Positions 34,321 to 46,045 of a stretch of 64,000 nt of DNA are shown piece after piece. Made by a program: the position numbers and the translations under genes. The stretch spans positions 48,506,052 to 48,570,051 of the forward strand of contig CM055097.1 of assembly GCA_029204225.1 (NCBI GenBank), in the 5' to 3' direction. The stretch comes from Diphasiastrum complanatum. Taxonomy: Eukaryota; Streptophyta; Lycopodiopsida; Lycopodiales; Lycopodiaceae. The notes beneath the pieces are model-generated. The model made no database searches and was not told the DNA's origin. It was given only the letters and a program-made list of their open reading frames with translations. The stretch's first letter is position 1. Every line of letters starts with the position of its first letter.

Positions 34321-35620
34321 GATATGCATCTACTAAAAAAGCATACAAAGTATATCTTCCCTCTACTGACAAGAATGTTGCTAGTAGAGATGTGATCTTC
34401 CATGAAGATCAGAAGTTTAGCTTGGATGATGCACAAATCAAGGAGTCTCATGCAAGATCTACAATCATCAATCTTGATGTTGCTCAAGAAGTGGTGAGGC
34501 CGAGGCTTGAGGAGGAGCAACTTCAAGCAACCACACCAAGAAGATCTACAAGAGCAAGATCTAAGCCAAGGAGGCTCACATATGATGAGGAAGGAGGGCA
34601 AGTGGAAGGTGAAACTTCCTATCATGCTCTCTTCACATCAGATGAAGAGACTAAGAATGTCCAAGAAGCACTTCAATCTAAGGTGTGGATTGAAGCAATG
34701 ACCCAAGAGTTTGAAGCCTCGATGTCAAACAACACATGGGAGCTTGTGGAGCCACCAAACAACATGCATGTGATTGGATGTAAGTGGGTTTTCAGGATTA
34801 AGTATAATCATGATGGATCTATCAATAAGTATAAAGCAAGACTTTGTGCCAAAGGCTACTCACAAATCAAAGGTCTTGACTATGAAGACACCTTTGCACT
34901 AGTTGCAAAAATGGTAACAATCAGAATACTCAGATCTCTTGCATGGTTTCACAATTGGAGTATGTTCCAGCTTGATGTTTCCAATTCATTTCTCAATGGT
35001 TACCTTGAGGAGGAGATTTACATGGAGCAACCTCCTGGTTTTGTGAAAAAAGGTGAAGAATCAAAGGTTTGTCTTTTGTTCAAAATACTCTATGGACTGA
35101 AACAAGCACCAAGGTCTTGGTATGCAAGGCTCAACTCCTATCTCATATCACTCGGATTTTGTCTAAGTGAATATGACCCTTCTCTATATTATAAGTTTGT
35201 AGATAATTTTGAAATTATTCTTCTCATCTATGTAGATGATATCATTCTTTGTGGAAATAATGAGAAACTAGTTGAAGAAACTAAGCATGCACTTGGTAGT
35301 GAGTTTAAGATGCAGGACTTAGGAGTTCTTCACTATATTCTAGTCCTTGAAATAGATTTTTGGAAAGGTCAAGCATTTATAAGCCAAAGTAGATATGCAC
35401 TTTTCATGCTCAAGAAATTCCAAATGGAAAACTGTAAAGGCATAGATACACCTATGGAGCACATTGTAAAAGTTCCTATGAAAGATGATGAAAAATCCTT
35501 TGTGGACATCACTCTTTATAGGAGTCTTATTGGCTCACTTATATGGTTGACAGTGACTAGGCCTGATCTAAGCTTTAGTGTTCATAAACTAAGTCAACAC
35601 ATGCTGATTGGATATGCAAG
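34062..35620 (+). pseudogene. Copia integrase end and reverse transcriptase, 3'-truncated
   Basis: A continuous frame runs over 500 codons: integrase end, linker (STRARSKPRRLTYDEEGG), then RT with NNTWELVEPPNNMHVIGCKW, KARLCAKGYSQIKGLDYEDT, LDVSNSFLNGYLEEEIYMEQ, LYGLKQAPRSWYARL and LLIYVDDIILCGN (YVDD intact). It continues to WLTVTRPDLSFSVHKLSQHM and then loses homology at about 35.6 kb, where a minus-strand copia fragment begins. RNase H, purine tract and 3' LTR are missing, so the element is dead by truncation. Confidence 0.93.
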
Positions 35621-35800
35621 GTCTGGTCGCGTGCAGATCATTGCGTACATCAGTGAGACGATGATAGATTGAAATGGGTAGTGCTTCATTTCCTCCTTTT
35701 CTGCCTCAGTTTGAGGAGACAGTTCTATTGATAACTTTAGTCCAGGGCCAAGTGGAAAGTGACTTGGTTTGCAATTGGCCATACAATACTTTTCCAGCAC
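35594..35800 (-). pseudogene. Copia RT/RNase H junction fragment
   Basis: The minus strand reads KYCMANCKPSHFPLGPGLKL, then YPFQSIIVSLMYAMICTRPD and LAYPISM, the copia segment between RT and RNase H (family: C-x-P-x-x-TP and YRSxxGSLMYA..TRPDL). It abuts the truncated end of the plus-strand copia, marking a recombination or nested-insertion junction. Confidence 0.85.
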
Positions 35801-35918
35801 ATTGTTGAGATATCGTTCCTGACTGATAAAAATCAGTCTACTGAGTCAATCTCAATGGATTTGGAATCTACTTAAGTCACTGATAGTTACTCCTATCACT
35901 AGAATAATCTTCCACATG

Positions 35919-36262
35919 GATTCTCAAGAGAAGGACAATGTTATCATAGACAAGCTTGATGGAGCTAATTACCATCTATGGAAATTTAAGATGAGAACTG
36001 TGCTAATCATCTAAGGAGTTGTATGATGTTGTTACAGGTGTAGAGGGGATACCCAAAGCTGACGTTGTAGCAATCTCCAAATGGAAGTCGACCGATGGCA
36101 AAGCATTTGTGCTGATTATCCTCAACATTTCGGATACTCAAATCAGCCATGTGTCTGAAGATCAAACATCCAAGGAAGTCTGGGACATCTTGAGCACACT
36201 ATACGAAGTACGAGTTATAACTTCCAAGCTACATCTCAAGAAGAAATTTTACTCCTTCAAGA
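35919..36262 (+). pseudogene. Copia gag fragment
   Basis: It starts at ATG 35919 (MDSQEKDN, then KLDGANYHLWKFKMRT) and after a stop near 36012 continues LYDVVTGVEGIPKADVVAIS, KAFVLIILNISDTQISHVSE and SKEVWDILSTLYEVR. This is the N-terminal half of Gag. The sequence from about 35850 including the short leader matches 58920-59290 closely. It ends abruptly at 36.26 kb at the LTR of the next element. Confidence 0.85.
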
Positions 36263-37401
36263 TGAATCTACTCAAACTCAACTTCTAAACTTTCCCACAT
36301 TTTCAAAAAGTGTTTATTCAAATAGTTTTAGACTAATATAGCTTTAAAAAGTCAAACTTTGAGTATAATATGAAAATTGGCCTCAATTGCCAAATAAACA
36401 AATGTAGCAAATATGACTAAACTAGTTGAATCTTTCACACTCCCTCTTCAACTAATTTTAGCATGGACTTTGATAACACTCCAAGTGATGTCCTATGCTT
36501 CATGAACATTCCAATGAGACCTTCATAATGCACCAAAAATAATCTAAATCCAGTAAGCCAAGTATGAAATCAAAATTGATCAAGTATATAACCGTATATT
36601 GACCTACAAAAGATCCAATCATATGCAAAATTGCTGATTTTTAGTAGAGATCAATCTAGCATGCTCTAGCATTGGTAACTCCTCCAAATCCTTGCTAAAG
36701 ATGGCTAATCCTTTCATAACCTGAAACATAATAGCTCTGATACCATGTGAAGGATTTCAAATCATTCAAGATCCAATCCATGTCCTTGATCTTTGGTTAC
36801 AAAAACGAACAAACCAACAATCCTACCAATGTAGAAAAATCAGCATCTACATACAAAATGAGATGCAAACTCTAAGAGATACTGATCAAACATGAACCAA
36901 AACATAAAATATAGTTGTTGTCCATACAATTACACATATGGGGTACTGTATTTCACATGTGTGGATCCAAAAATAGCAATAAATGATCATTCTACACACA
37001 AGATTGCAAGATATCACCAAGATAGTGCATCAATGAGTAGTAGAACCCAAAGAGAACATGTATAATGATGAAATGAGAGAGAGAAGAGAGAAGATGTGTC
37101 TCTCCACGAGTTACATCCTTTTATAGAGTGTTCAAACCCTATTTGGCCACTTGGCTTTCCCTCCAAAATGTAAACCCTACTATTTTTGGGTCTAGATTCA
37201 ATGTACCCACAGTTTAAATTTGAATCTCTCTCAAACTCGACTACCAACTTTCCCACACTTTCAAAAAGTGTTTATTGAATGTATTTTAAACTAATATAAC
37301 TTTAAAAAGTTTATCTCTAAGTCTAAAATGAGTTTTGGTCTCATATTGACAATTTACCAAAATATGACTAAACTAGACTAAACTAGTTGAAATCTCTCAT
37401 A
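36263..37401 (-). mobile_element. Short-interior LTR element (TRIM-like or deletion derivative)
   Basis: On the minus strand: 5' LTR 37401-36746 (656 bp), PBS complement 36734-36745 (TGGTATCAGAGC, exact tRNA-Met type), interior only about 295 bp, purine tract GTTGAAGAGGGAG (36452-36440), then the start of the 3' LTR (TGTGAAAGATTC from 36439), truncated at about 36.26 kb. The LTR copies share CTTTCCCACA, TTTTCAAAAAGTGTTTATT and AATATGACTAAACTAG (36265-36439 and 37210-37401). There is no coding sequence inside, so it needed proteins from another element. Confidence 0.8.
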
Positions 37402-37628
37402 CTACCCACATCGACAGAGGGAGTAGACCTTGAGCATCCAGATGATGATCCTTAAATTCTAACTGAACTTAATGATAGTTGATGACGAGCAGACCGACAT
37501 ATTTGGAGTACCCATCACATTGGCGATACACTGAAGCTCTATTGCCAGCAGACAAGACAAAGGCAAAGCAGTTATTGAGCCTGTGTTGTCTCCAAGGAGA
37601 TCTGCAAGACAAAGAAGAGAACCCGTCA

Positions 37629-38388
<760 letters not shown>

Positions 38389-39060
38389 TCATGTAAAACA
38401 AATTATATAATCTATGTGATAATGCAAATACCAAATTGTGTAGTCTTTGTGGCAATTCGAAAGTATGTTGATCCTCAGCATCTTGTTCTCTTGCTTGCTT
38501 TCTTCAGCAATGAGAACACCTTGCAGTGTCTCCAAGGATGGAAGATCCTCTCTGACAACATAAGTCTGCACAATATTGTCATACTCACCTCTAAGTCCAT
38601 TTAGGACTACTTGAACAAGTTCAGTGTCCTTAAGAGCATCACCAATACCAACTAACTCTTGATGAAGATCCTTTACTCTCATTACATATGATGAAGCACT
38701 CTCATCTACTCTCTGATAACTTAGAAAGATTTGGTTTCTAAGTGTAAGCAATCTAGAAGTATTCTTGATTTTGTAGATTGTTTTTAGAGTATCCCAAGCC
38801 TCCTTAGCAGTAGTGCATGTACTGATCTCTCTTAACACATTGGTTACATTCATTTTTATGAATGAAGGGCAATTTTGGTTCTTTTGTGAAATGCTGCAAC
38901 TTCATTAGGTGCTGCAGGTTCTTCTTCAGCTCCACTCACAATGTCCATTACATCCTCTAGAATCAATAATGATTCAATTCTAATCTTCCACATTGCATAA
39001 TTGGAAGACGTTAATTTCTCACTAGGCTCCAAGAAATGTGAACCAAATGAAGACATCTTC
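38389..39060 (-). pseudogene. Copia gag (UBN2-type), frameshifted
   Basis: The frame starts at an in-frame ATG near 39057: MSSFGSHFLEPSEKLTSSNY, then AMWKIRIESLLILEDVMDIV. After a frameshift near 38860 it continues MNVTNVLREISTCTTAKEAW, YKIKNTSRLLTLRNQIF, YVMRVKDLHQELVGIGDALK and VVLNGLRGEYDNIVQTYV, the classic plant copia Gag. The zinc knuckle is absent; the sequence diverges after IAEESKQENK. No LTR was found next to it. The gag family differs from those at 29.7, 35.9, 43.2 and 59.0 kb. Confidence 0.88.
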
Positions 39061-39607
39061 TCTTTGAGAAATTCTAGTAAGATCTTACTGAGGTGTTGTG
39101 ATTGCACAAGATTGATAAGAAAACAGTATACTTGAAAAATCTATGGCAAGAGCACAATGGCATACATCTGACTAAAAAAACTAATTTCTTACTATGAGGA
39201 ATGCATGTCAGAAATAATTCTAAGTGCTTAGTATGGGAAAAACAGGCTGTTCTTGGATAGAGAGAGAAAATCAATGATGGAACACTCGTCGGGTAGAGAG
39301 AGAGTGAGTCCAAAACACCAAAATCTCATTATGCACAATATGGCAAAACATGCCAAGATTTCCCTACATCAAAGAGACTCGAATTCCTACAGTGGAGTTG
39401 CATGGAAAGTCCACTTAACTCGGTTAACTCAACTACTAAGGATCCACATGTGTGGTTGCATGCACGGATATTGCATGTACTGCATGTCAACTCATAAAAC
39501 TGCCTAGACATGTGTAGATCACAGAAACCACTTTGCATGTTGCATGCACTGATTGCATGTGGCTTGCATGCTATCTAAACTTTTGCATGACATCAAATTT
39601 TGAATCT

Positions 39608-39760
39608 ACCTAACTCAAACTCGACCTATTCTAGAAGGTTTTGTGCTCAATTCACATACTTTTATGTACAACATAGATTACAATAGAAATAATCATGGAC
39701 ATGGCCCCAAAACTCGAGATAGGAAGATAATATTTTACTAATCTTCACAACTCGCACCTT
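39608..39760. repeat. Dispersed repeat, copy 2
   Basis: Second copy of the segment at 31369-31500, same orientation. Confidence 0.8.
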
Positions 39761-40008
39761 GTGTGTGGCTCCCTGAAAACTTGGATTTCTCCTCCTTCCA
39801 AGTACTGAAGGCAAGAGTGATAAAATCCATGTTGATTCTCCCTGAAAAGGCTCTCTCATGAATACCCATTGCAGTAAGCAGAGGCTCCGCAAGGGTCATC
39901 CACTGAGTGACCATGCTTGTGCTAGGAAGGATCATGATATTCGTTGTAGATGGGACATCACGATGGATAGTATAATGAGGCGACTGAGATGTATCTGTGG
40001 AAGACATG
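39738..40008 (-). CDS. Unidentified open frame
   Basis: From the in-frame ATG near 40008 the minus strand encodes about 90 residues: MSSTDTSQSPHYTIHRDVPS, then TMVTQW-like TSMVTQWMTLAEPLLTAMGI, RAFSGRINMDFITLAFSTWK and EEKSKFSGSHTQGA. No domain is recognised. Upstream the frame stays open to 40142 without a better ATG. Its end lies in the dispersed repeat, and it sits 3' of a minus-strand gypsy RT. It may be a retroelement-associated frame or chance. Confidence 0.25.
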
Positions 40009-40254
40009 ATGATTAGAAACGAAAAGTAATACACACGAGTGTATAGCAGAAAATGGTCCAAAACGTTTTGAATGCTTTGGTCGCTGGAAAATTTGGCAAG
40101 AGCTTCGCTAGCACAAGTGAGGAATGAATCAAATTCAGCCAACTTATAGGTGAATTTGGAGGGTCCATTACACTGAATACTAGTTTGGCTAATCAGTTCT
40201 GAACAGAAATTTGCAGGATTGTACAGTACTGTGAAAGTAGGCTATAAAAATCTC

Positions 40255-40580
40255 GGCGAAGGTTTTTGAGGCTCTGAACCTATCCAGCGAATGTTTTTCA
40301 GGGTTGGCGAAGGATGAACCTTCGCCCAAGTACTATCATAAATGCAAATTTTCAAGATCTGAACCTATGGCCAACCTAATTTTGACATTTTTAGACCATC
40401 TAGCATGTCAGCGAAGGTTTCTAAAGAGGGTAAGGTGCTCAGCGAAGGTTCCCAAAATGGCATATTGCTGATCATTCGCCTAACTCAAAAAAGGGACTTT
40501 TTCTGTAGAAGAACCTTCGCTTAACTCAATATAGAGATATTTGAAGTGGATGTACAGTCTGAATGCTCAGCAAAGGTTTC
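40255..40580. repeat. Clustered GCGAAGGTT motif
   Basis: The 9-mer GCGAAGGTT or its complement AACCTTCGC, with single-base variants, recurs at about 40256, 40287, 40307, 40317 (inverted), 40411, 40442, 40473 (inverted, ATTCGCC), 40511 (inverted) and 40570. The spacing is irregular and the flanks unrelated, so this is not a simple tandem repeat. Confidence 0.6.
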
Positions 40581-40649
40581 CAATACTATATAGGCAACAT
40601 ATGACCAAAAAAGTGATTTTATAAGTCATTTTCCATCAAAAAGACTTTC

Positions 40650-41211
40650 CTTCATCTTTTTCCATTCTGATGACTATACTATGGACTTTCAAGTCATCCA
40701 AGTAAATTTCAAGGAATTTCTATAGATAATCTCTAAAAGCAAATTGCATTACTCTTTGGAACAAACTTGGTGCATTATAGAGTCCAAACGACATTACTTT
40801 GTCAGCATAGGTGCCCCATTCTGTTGCAAAAGCGATTTTGTGACAATCTGCAGGTGCAATCTTAACCTGGTTGTAACCACTAAGTCCATCTAGGAAACTA
40901 TAAGCTTCCACTCCAGCAAGGTGATCCAAAATGCTTTTAGTAAAAGGTAACAGAAAGTGATCCTTCCGTGTCACTTTGTTCAAAGTCTTGAGATTCACAC
41001 AAATTCTCAATTTCCCATTCTTCTTAAGAACAATGACAATCGGTGAAACCCATTCGGTATCCTCGATCTCATAAATGAAATCTGCGTCAAGCAGTCTCTG
41101 AAGCTCTTTCTTTATCAAATCCACAACATTAGGATTACAACGATAGAACTTTGTAACCTTTGGAACTACATCAGGTACTAAAGGTATGGTATGTTCAATA
41201 ACTGATGTCAA
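40650..41211 (-). pseudogene. Ty3/gypsy (Tat/Athila-like) reverse transcriptase
   Basis: Conserved RT blocks appear in order: RLLDADFIYEIEDTEWVSPI, VLKKNGKLRICVNLKTLNKV, AYSFLDGLSGYNQVKIAPAD, VMSFGLYNAPSLFQRVMQ and AFRDYL. Then come a TAG and, in the same frame, KFLEIYLDDLKVHS with an intact YLDD (40693-40704). The FLDG and VKIAPAD wording is that of plant Tat/Athila-group gypsy RT rather than chromoviruses. Homology ends at about 40.65 kb; no RNase H or integrase follows. Confidence 0.9.
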
Positions 41212-41820
41212 AATACCCTTCAGACCTTGATAAGTCCATGCAAAGCAATCTTGATACTTAATAACATTTGGAGTGCTTGATACTGTTCAGGATTAAGTTG
41301 TGATCCAACTTGTACAATCTTTTTTGGGTTCTCCTGGTTCAGCAAGCTTTATTGGCTGTGTCCTAGCCGGGCCATGTTCTTCAAGTTCACGATGTGCTTT
41401 AGGTAACATGATAACCACATCATCCAGAGTTGACAGTATCCGTTTGAGAATCATAATAAACTCCCAAATTTTTCTTTGGTCGGTCACAAGTATGATCCGT
41501 TGTTGAGGAATCATCATCCTCTTTTTGAACCGCTGGTTTGATAGTCCAAGTTGCAGGAGTTGGTTCTTCCCGAGTTTCTCAAACTCATTGAGCATCATTT
41601 CTGTAGTAGCGTTGACATTCGGTGATGCAATATTGGTGGATGTTGCAGTGGTCTGCCCTGCTGTATAAGACAACATACTGATATTTGGTTCATCATCTGA
41701 ATCTTCATCCTCCTCTCGAATTGCATCATCCATAGCATTCTGCAACATTGCGTACTCATTATGGTGTTTCACCTCACGTTTAATCCTTTTAGGTAAACTT
41801 GACAAAAACCACATAATCAT
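41212..41820 (-). pseudogene. Gypsy gag-pol linker upstream of RT
   Basis: The frame 41293-41820 includes an acidic run (REEDEDSDDEP) and ends HRELEEHGPARTQPIKLAEP, then GEPKKDCTSW. Continuing across a frameshift gives YQDCFAWTYQGLKGILTSVI, the typical run-in to gypsy RT (family: CFAWSYQDMPG). It is therefore the protease-RT linker of the same element. I could not identify the protease DTG motif. Confidence 0.65.
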
Positions 41821-42317
41821 GGCACATTAGAGGAGTTCTAAATTCCAAAAAGATTCTTTTTATATTTTTTTCTCAGATTTTTCTTACACATGGGCCAATC
41901 AAAACAATCAAATTTGAAATCTACGTAACGTAACTTTTTGAGTCCACATTTTGATTCCACACTAAAAATGGCATAACTTTTTAGTGGTAAGTTCGAATTT
42001 AGCGAAATTTGGTGCATTGGAAAGCGCTCAACAAGGGCTTTCCAATGATATGTTAGATGACATACTTTTAAGCTATGATTAAGAAGTTATGGCAAGTCCA
42101 AAGTATTAGTGTTATAATATTTTAATAATATAAAAGACATCTTGCACGAATTCTTAAAGGGCCTTTTCGGAGCTCAAAACTCCTCTAATATTTTTATTAA
42201 TCAGCTCAGGTTTGCACTCAGATCTGAGGTGTTTTATCCGTTCAATGTAATCTCGAACCATTTTCTGCTTTCCCATTTTAATAACAAACATGCTGCAAAC
42301 TGAAAAATTGGTGTAGC

Positions 42318-42335
42318 TCCCCGGCAACGGTGCCA
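42318..42335 (-). other. Primer binding site (tRNA-Asp-like)
   Basis: The complement reads TGGCACCGTTGCCGGGGA, one mismatch from the Athila/Tat-type PBS. It belongs to the minus-strand gypsy whose RT lies at 40.7-41.2 kb. Only about 500 bp separates it from the pol linker, so gag is mostly deleted. Confidence 0.85.
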
Positions 42336-42339
42336 GAAT

Positions 42340-42885
42340 TGTAGTGGTTTTCTTTCCTTGCCTAACCTCAATCCAAGATCTAATCAATCAAGCATCAAAG
42401 AGATGAAGTTAGTTGTCACGCATAGATTCGTTCCCATGAGAGCGATAGTATAGTTCAGATTTCAGCATGAATGGAAGATTCACATCTAACTCTAACATCC
42501 ATTAACCCTAAGCATTAACACTACATCCACTAACACTAGATCCACAACAAGATAGCTTACTCTTTCTCTCTCATAAAAAGTATAATAACATGCAATCCCA
42601 ATAACAATCAAATCCAACAATTAGCAAAATCCAAAAAAAGCATGAGAGATGGAAGAAAAGTGATAGAGAGCAAGGACATTCATAATTTATTTCACAAGAG
42701 AACCAATCTGCTTTAATGAAATGAAGAAATGAAACATGTGTAGGAACTCGAGTTGGTCCTTTTTTATAGTAGAGAGGAGGACCCTGGCCTCTGAATCCTA
42801 TTGGTCCATTTCTGTCTCCCTAATTATTCAAATTTAAAAAAGAGTGAGAACCATCCAGATTGGAGGGAACCCAACTTTGGAGCCT
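42340..42885 (-). repeat. 5' LTR of the gypsy element (partial)
   Basis: In plus orientation it begins TGTAGTGGTTTTC, i.e. the LTR ends CCACTACA next to the PBS after a 4-nt spacer, as in Athila/Tat elements. The outer end is not defined because copia gag sequence takes over by about 42.9 kb. Confidence 0.6.
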
Positions 42886-42889
42886 TTCT

Positions 42890-43400
42890 GCTTCTGTCGC
42901 TTAGAGCCTTTGTTGACATATAGAGTCTAAGTGGAGGAAGCAGACGATGTGTCTTGACTTCTTCTATTGTCTTCTTGCAACAACATAGTGATAACTCTAG
43001 TAAGAGTTAAGTCTGAGTGTGTCAATATGATCATCACTCAGTTCTCATATGTATGGGGCAAGCTTGAAAGCAATGTCATGATTGCGTCTTGATCTTATAT
43101 GACTGATCCGACAGCGACCATCTGTTGCAAGAGATTCTTAAACTGGTTAATGTGATTCTGAAGTGAATCACCATCAGACATCTTGAATGTGAAGAATTTC
43201 CTTTGTAGATGTAACTTGGTAGTTATGTCCCTCACGTCATATAGTGAATTCAGGATGTCCCAAACGTCTCTTGACATTTTAGCTTCAGCTATGTGTCCAA
43301 TCTGTGTATCTGATATATTGAGGATAATAAGCGCAAAAGCTTTACCGTCCTTCAATCTCCACTTTGAGTTGTTCTTCAGGTTTTCCTTCTATACCTATGA
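42890..43400 (-). pseudogene. Copia gag fragment
   Basis: The minus strand reads LKDGKAFALIILNISDTQIG-type sequence, SRDVWDILNSLYDVRDITTK, FTFKMSDGDSLQNHINQFKN and LLQQMVAVGSVI. After a stop it continues DQDAIMTLLSSLPHTYENWV and TLTRVITMLLQED. It aligns along its length with 59054-59560 (+) and with the gags at 29.7 and 36.0 kb. Knuckle, protease and pol are absent. Confidence 0.87.
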
Positions 43401-43436
43401 CAACAACCCATAATTCGTTGGCGATCTGACATATAC

Positions 43437-44000
43437 TGAACACAACAAAAGATAGTATTGATTCTGGAAAAATAAAATCAAATGCTAATGAGTGCAAAAC
43501 AATAGCGGATAGAAACTGTGCACTCTAAGTTGTCTCTGAGTAACTGAGGATAAGTCTGATAATAAGCAGCTATGCTAAATAAGCAATAGCGCAAGAGCAA
43601 GTCTAAAACAACTCTAAGAAGTGAGCTAGAATGCTCAAGAGAGTTCAAGCTTGAAAGCTTGATAGAGAGCTACCTACAATACTTGCTGATTGATCTCTTC
43701 GATCATTTTCTAAAATAAAACTATATGAATATGAACAACCATTTATACCAAGAAATTAGGTCGTCAATTGCGATTGCATGATTGGCTGGTATCCGTTGGC
43801 ATCCATTCGGTTCCTTGTCATTGATTGTTGATAAGCAGTGAAATTGGCCGTAAACGTGTCTTGCGAGCTGAAAGGATATTCATTCTATTAATTGCTTTGA
43901 CCAGGTGACAGACTGGCAAAGTAGGGAACATGACTTGTCTTGCATATTGTGTTGATTCTTAAATCCAATTTGGATGAGTCCCATTAATGGGATCAAGAAC
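43437..44000 (-). repeat. Copia LTR-like sequence
   Basis: Aligns by eye with 55050-55500 (GCAAAACAAT, GATA.AAACC...TACTCTAAG, GAGTAA.TGA, GTCTGAT, GTTGG.A.CCAT.C). Both carry a minus-strand TATA-like box (GGTATAAA complement at 43742-43749; TATAAATA complement at 55274-55281). It sits directly 5' of the copia gag at 43.4 kb, as a 5' LTR should. No PBS was readable. Confidence 0.55.
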
Positions 44001-44555
44001 GTTTTTCTTGCATCAAGCAAGGAGTGTGTCTTGGAATTTGTACTCTAATCCCATATGGCAACACAAGCAAGGTAAAAGGACTCTATGCACAAATGAAAAG
44101 GCAACGTAAGAAAGACTATGGAGAAGAACTTTTGTACATTCTTGGTTTGATCTTCTTTTGCATCAACATGTCATGTTTGTCTCGATATTTTGAGATGTAA
44201 ACCAACTTTAAGAAGATCCATTAAACTTGGAATGTGATTTTTTCGATTGCGGTTGCATAGATAAATGGAATGATCTATGCTGGTTTATTTAGTATGCCAT
44301 GATATGTGTTTGGTATGTTATCATGAAATAAATATCTCTACCAAATTATTAACCTTGTTTTGGTGACTTCTATGGTTGAGTGAAGATCTTGGTATTTCCA
44401 AGAAATGGAGAAAAATTTAGATGTCCAAGATGTTGATGTGACAAATAATGAGGTGATTTAGTACATGAAATCAACCCACATGAAATTGTTGCATTTAGCT
44501 TATATACCCCACAAGATGGCTCATGAAACCTTTATGCAATGACTTGATGATCATT
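44001..44555. other. Stretch without recognisable gene
   Basis: AT-rich, stop-dense; possibly continuing retroelement relic, but nothing specific was read. Confidence 0.35.
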
Positions 44556-44710
44556 GTGATACACGTCTCTCCTTGCCAAACTCAACTTTCATCTTTTGAT
44601 CAGTAATGAACCCAACAAAATGACTATTATCAAGTCTTAGTACATACAACAAATTGGCAATAATTTTGAATGTTGGAAAGAGCCCTTCATGGCACACTGA
44701 ATTTTAACAC
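44556..44710 (-). pseudogene. Copia protease relic
   Basis: The minus strand reads NLLYVLRLDNSHFVGFITDQ and then KMKVEFGKERR, resembling the copia protease end (LYVPGLxKNLLSVGQL.DxGLKVEF). It is short and without the DSG motif. Confidence 0.5.
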
Positions 44711-45289
44711 ATCAACAAGAATCAATACTCACATTGTATCTTGATTTTTGCTCTTAGTCTCGTCCAAACATATAGTACATTCCTATAGTTAGATGAGTTT
44801 TTGGTCAAATCTAAACCTAGCAAATGAAAAACTGTGCGACTTGGGATGAGCCAAAGATAATTGATGTGAAATAACACCTCTACTGCTCTAAGATTGTTAA
44901 ATTAAACTCCAAGCCATAGGAAAAGATTTAAAAAAAGGGAAGAAAAGTCAAGTATGAGAACATGAATACAAAAATGATATCAAATAAAGTAATGTCACAT
45001 GGATGAAAACTACAAGCAATTAGAAAAGTATTGGCAATTTACTATATGGGGTAGGCTATTTTAGGAGTTTGAGAACAATTTTGGATGATAGGAATATCAA
45101 CAGCCATAGAATCAATATATTAGATGACATTAAATAGATGAACCTTAAATTTAAATATGTTGAAAATGGTATGTTCCGTTGCTCTAGGATTTAGACAAAG
45201 ATTTAGGGAGAAGCGCAAGAAATAATATAACATTCTTTATGAAAGCCCACAATACTACAATTTGCAAGAACATAGGTAGAAAACAACCT

Positions 45290-45291
45290 CC

Positions 45292-45322
<31 letters not shown>

Positions 45323-45327
45323 ACACA
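45290..45327. repeat. C-homopolymer and (AC)n
   Basis: About 19 C (45290-45308) followed by about nine AC units. Confidence 0.95.
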
Positions 45328-45639
45328 TGAAAGGAATGGGCATTGCAAAATGTGTATCTTCTGTTAGCTTTTGTCCTTTGCTTGTCCTCGACATAGGCAA
45401 ATATTGCTTGCTTTTTCCTTGTCATTAGCATCAATAAATAATATTGGTGAATTGCTTTAGCTTTTTAATATCAATGAATATTGTTTGGTGTATCTTGGAT
45501 GCCATGTTAGTTATGCAACATTGGAAAATATTGAGTATTTTATCAATCCATGATAGATGTGAATATTTGAAGTTTGATAGTGAAGTGAGCATTATGAAGC
45601 GTGGTGACATATTTGAGTTGTCATTGAGCACCCAAATTC

Positions 45640-46045
45640 TACATGTCAATTATGATGTTTGGGCACAAGGCCCAATTTTCCACGAGGCATAACAATCGTA
45701 ATTTCACTCAAACTTGATTGAACAAGCCCATTTGCTCTTTTCCACCATGCTATGGAGGCATAACTACTGTAATTTCATTGAGGACTCAATCTTGACTAAA
45801 CAAGCCAACATGGCAAGTTCTTTCCCACCAATCTATGGAGGATAACAAGTGATCCCACTAAAGACTCACTCAGCCATTTGGGATGACTGAGCAAGCTTGC
45901 ATGGCAAGTTCTTATCCACCATGATATGGCGGCATAACCCAAAGGCTCACTTCGCCATTTGGGGACCTCAACAAGCTTACATGGCAAGTTCTCATCCACC
46001 ATGCTATGGATGCTCGAATATAACCCAAAAGAAATAAGCATGGTG
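45640..46045. repeat. Degenerate ~80-bp minisatellite (about 5 units)
   Basis: Units begin near 45640, 45720, 45798, 45890 and 45970. The common core is AACAAGC..ACATGGCAAGTTCT, then CCACCATGCTATGG.GGCATAAC. The last three units are the most alike (GCATGGCAAGTTCTTATCC, ACATGGCAAGTTCTCATCC). Minus-strand frames through it reproduce a repeated peptide (WWMRTCHVSLL, WWIRTCHASLL) and are not independent evidence of a gene. Confidence 0.8.

Noticed and set aside
32204-35672. Autonomous copia element
   Set aside because: Protease and RT motifs are good, but gag is lost, integrase has a stop and a frameshift precedes it, and RNase H and the 3' LTR are missing.
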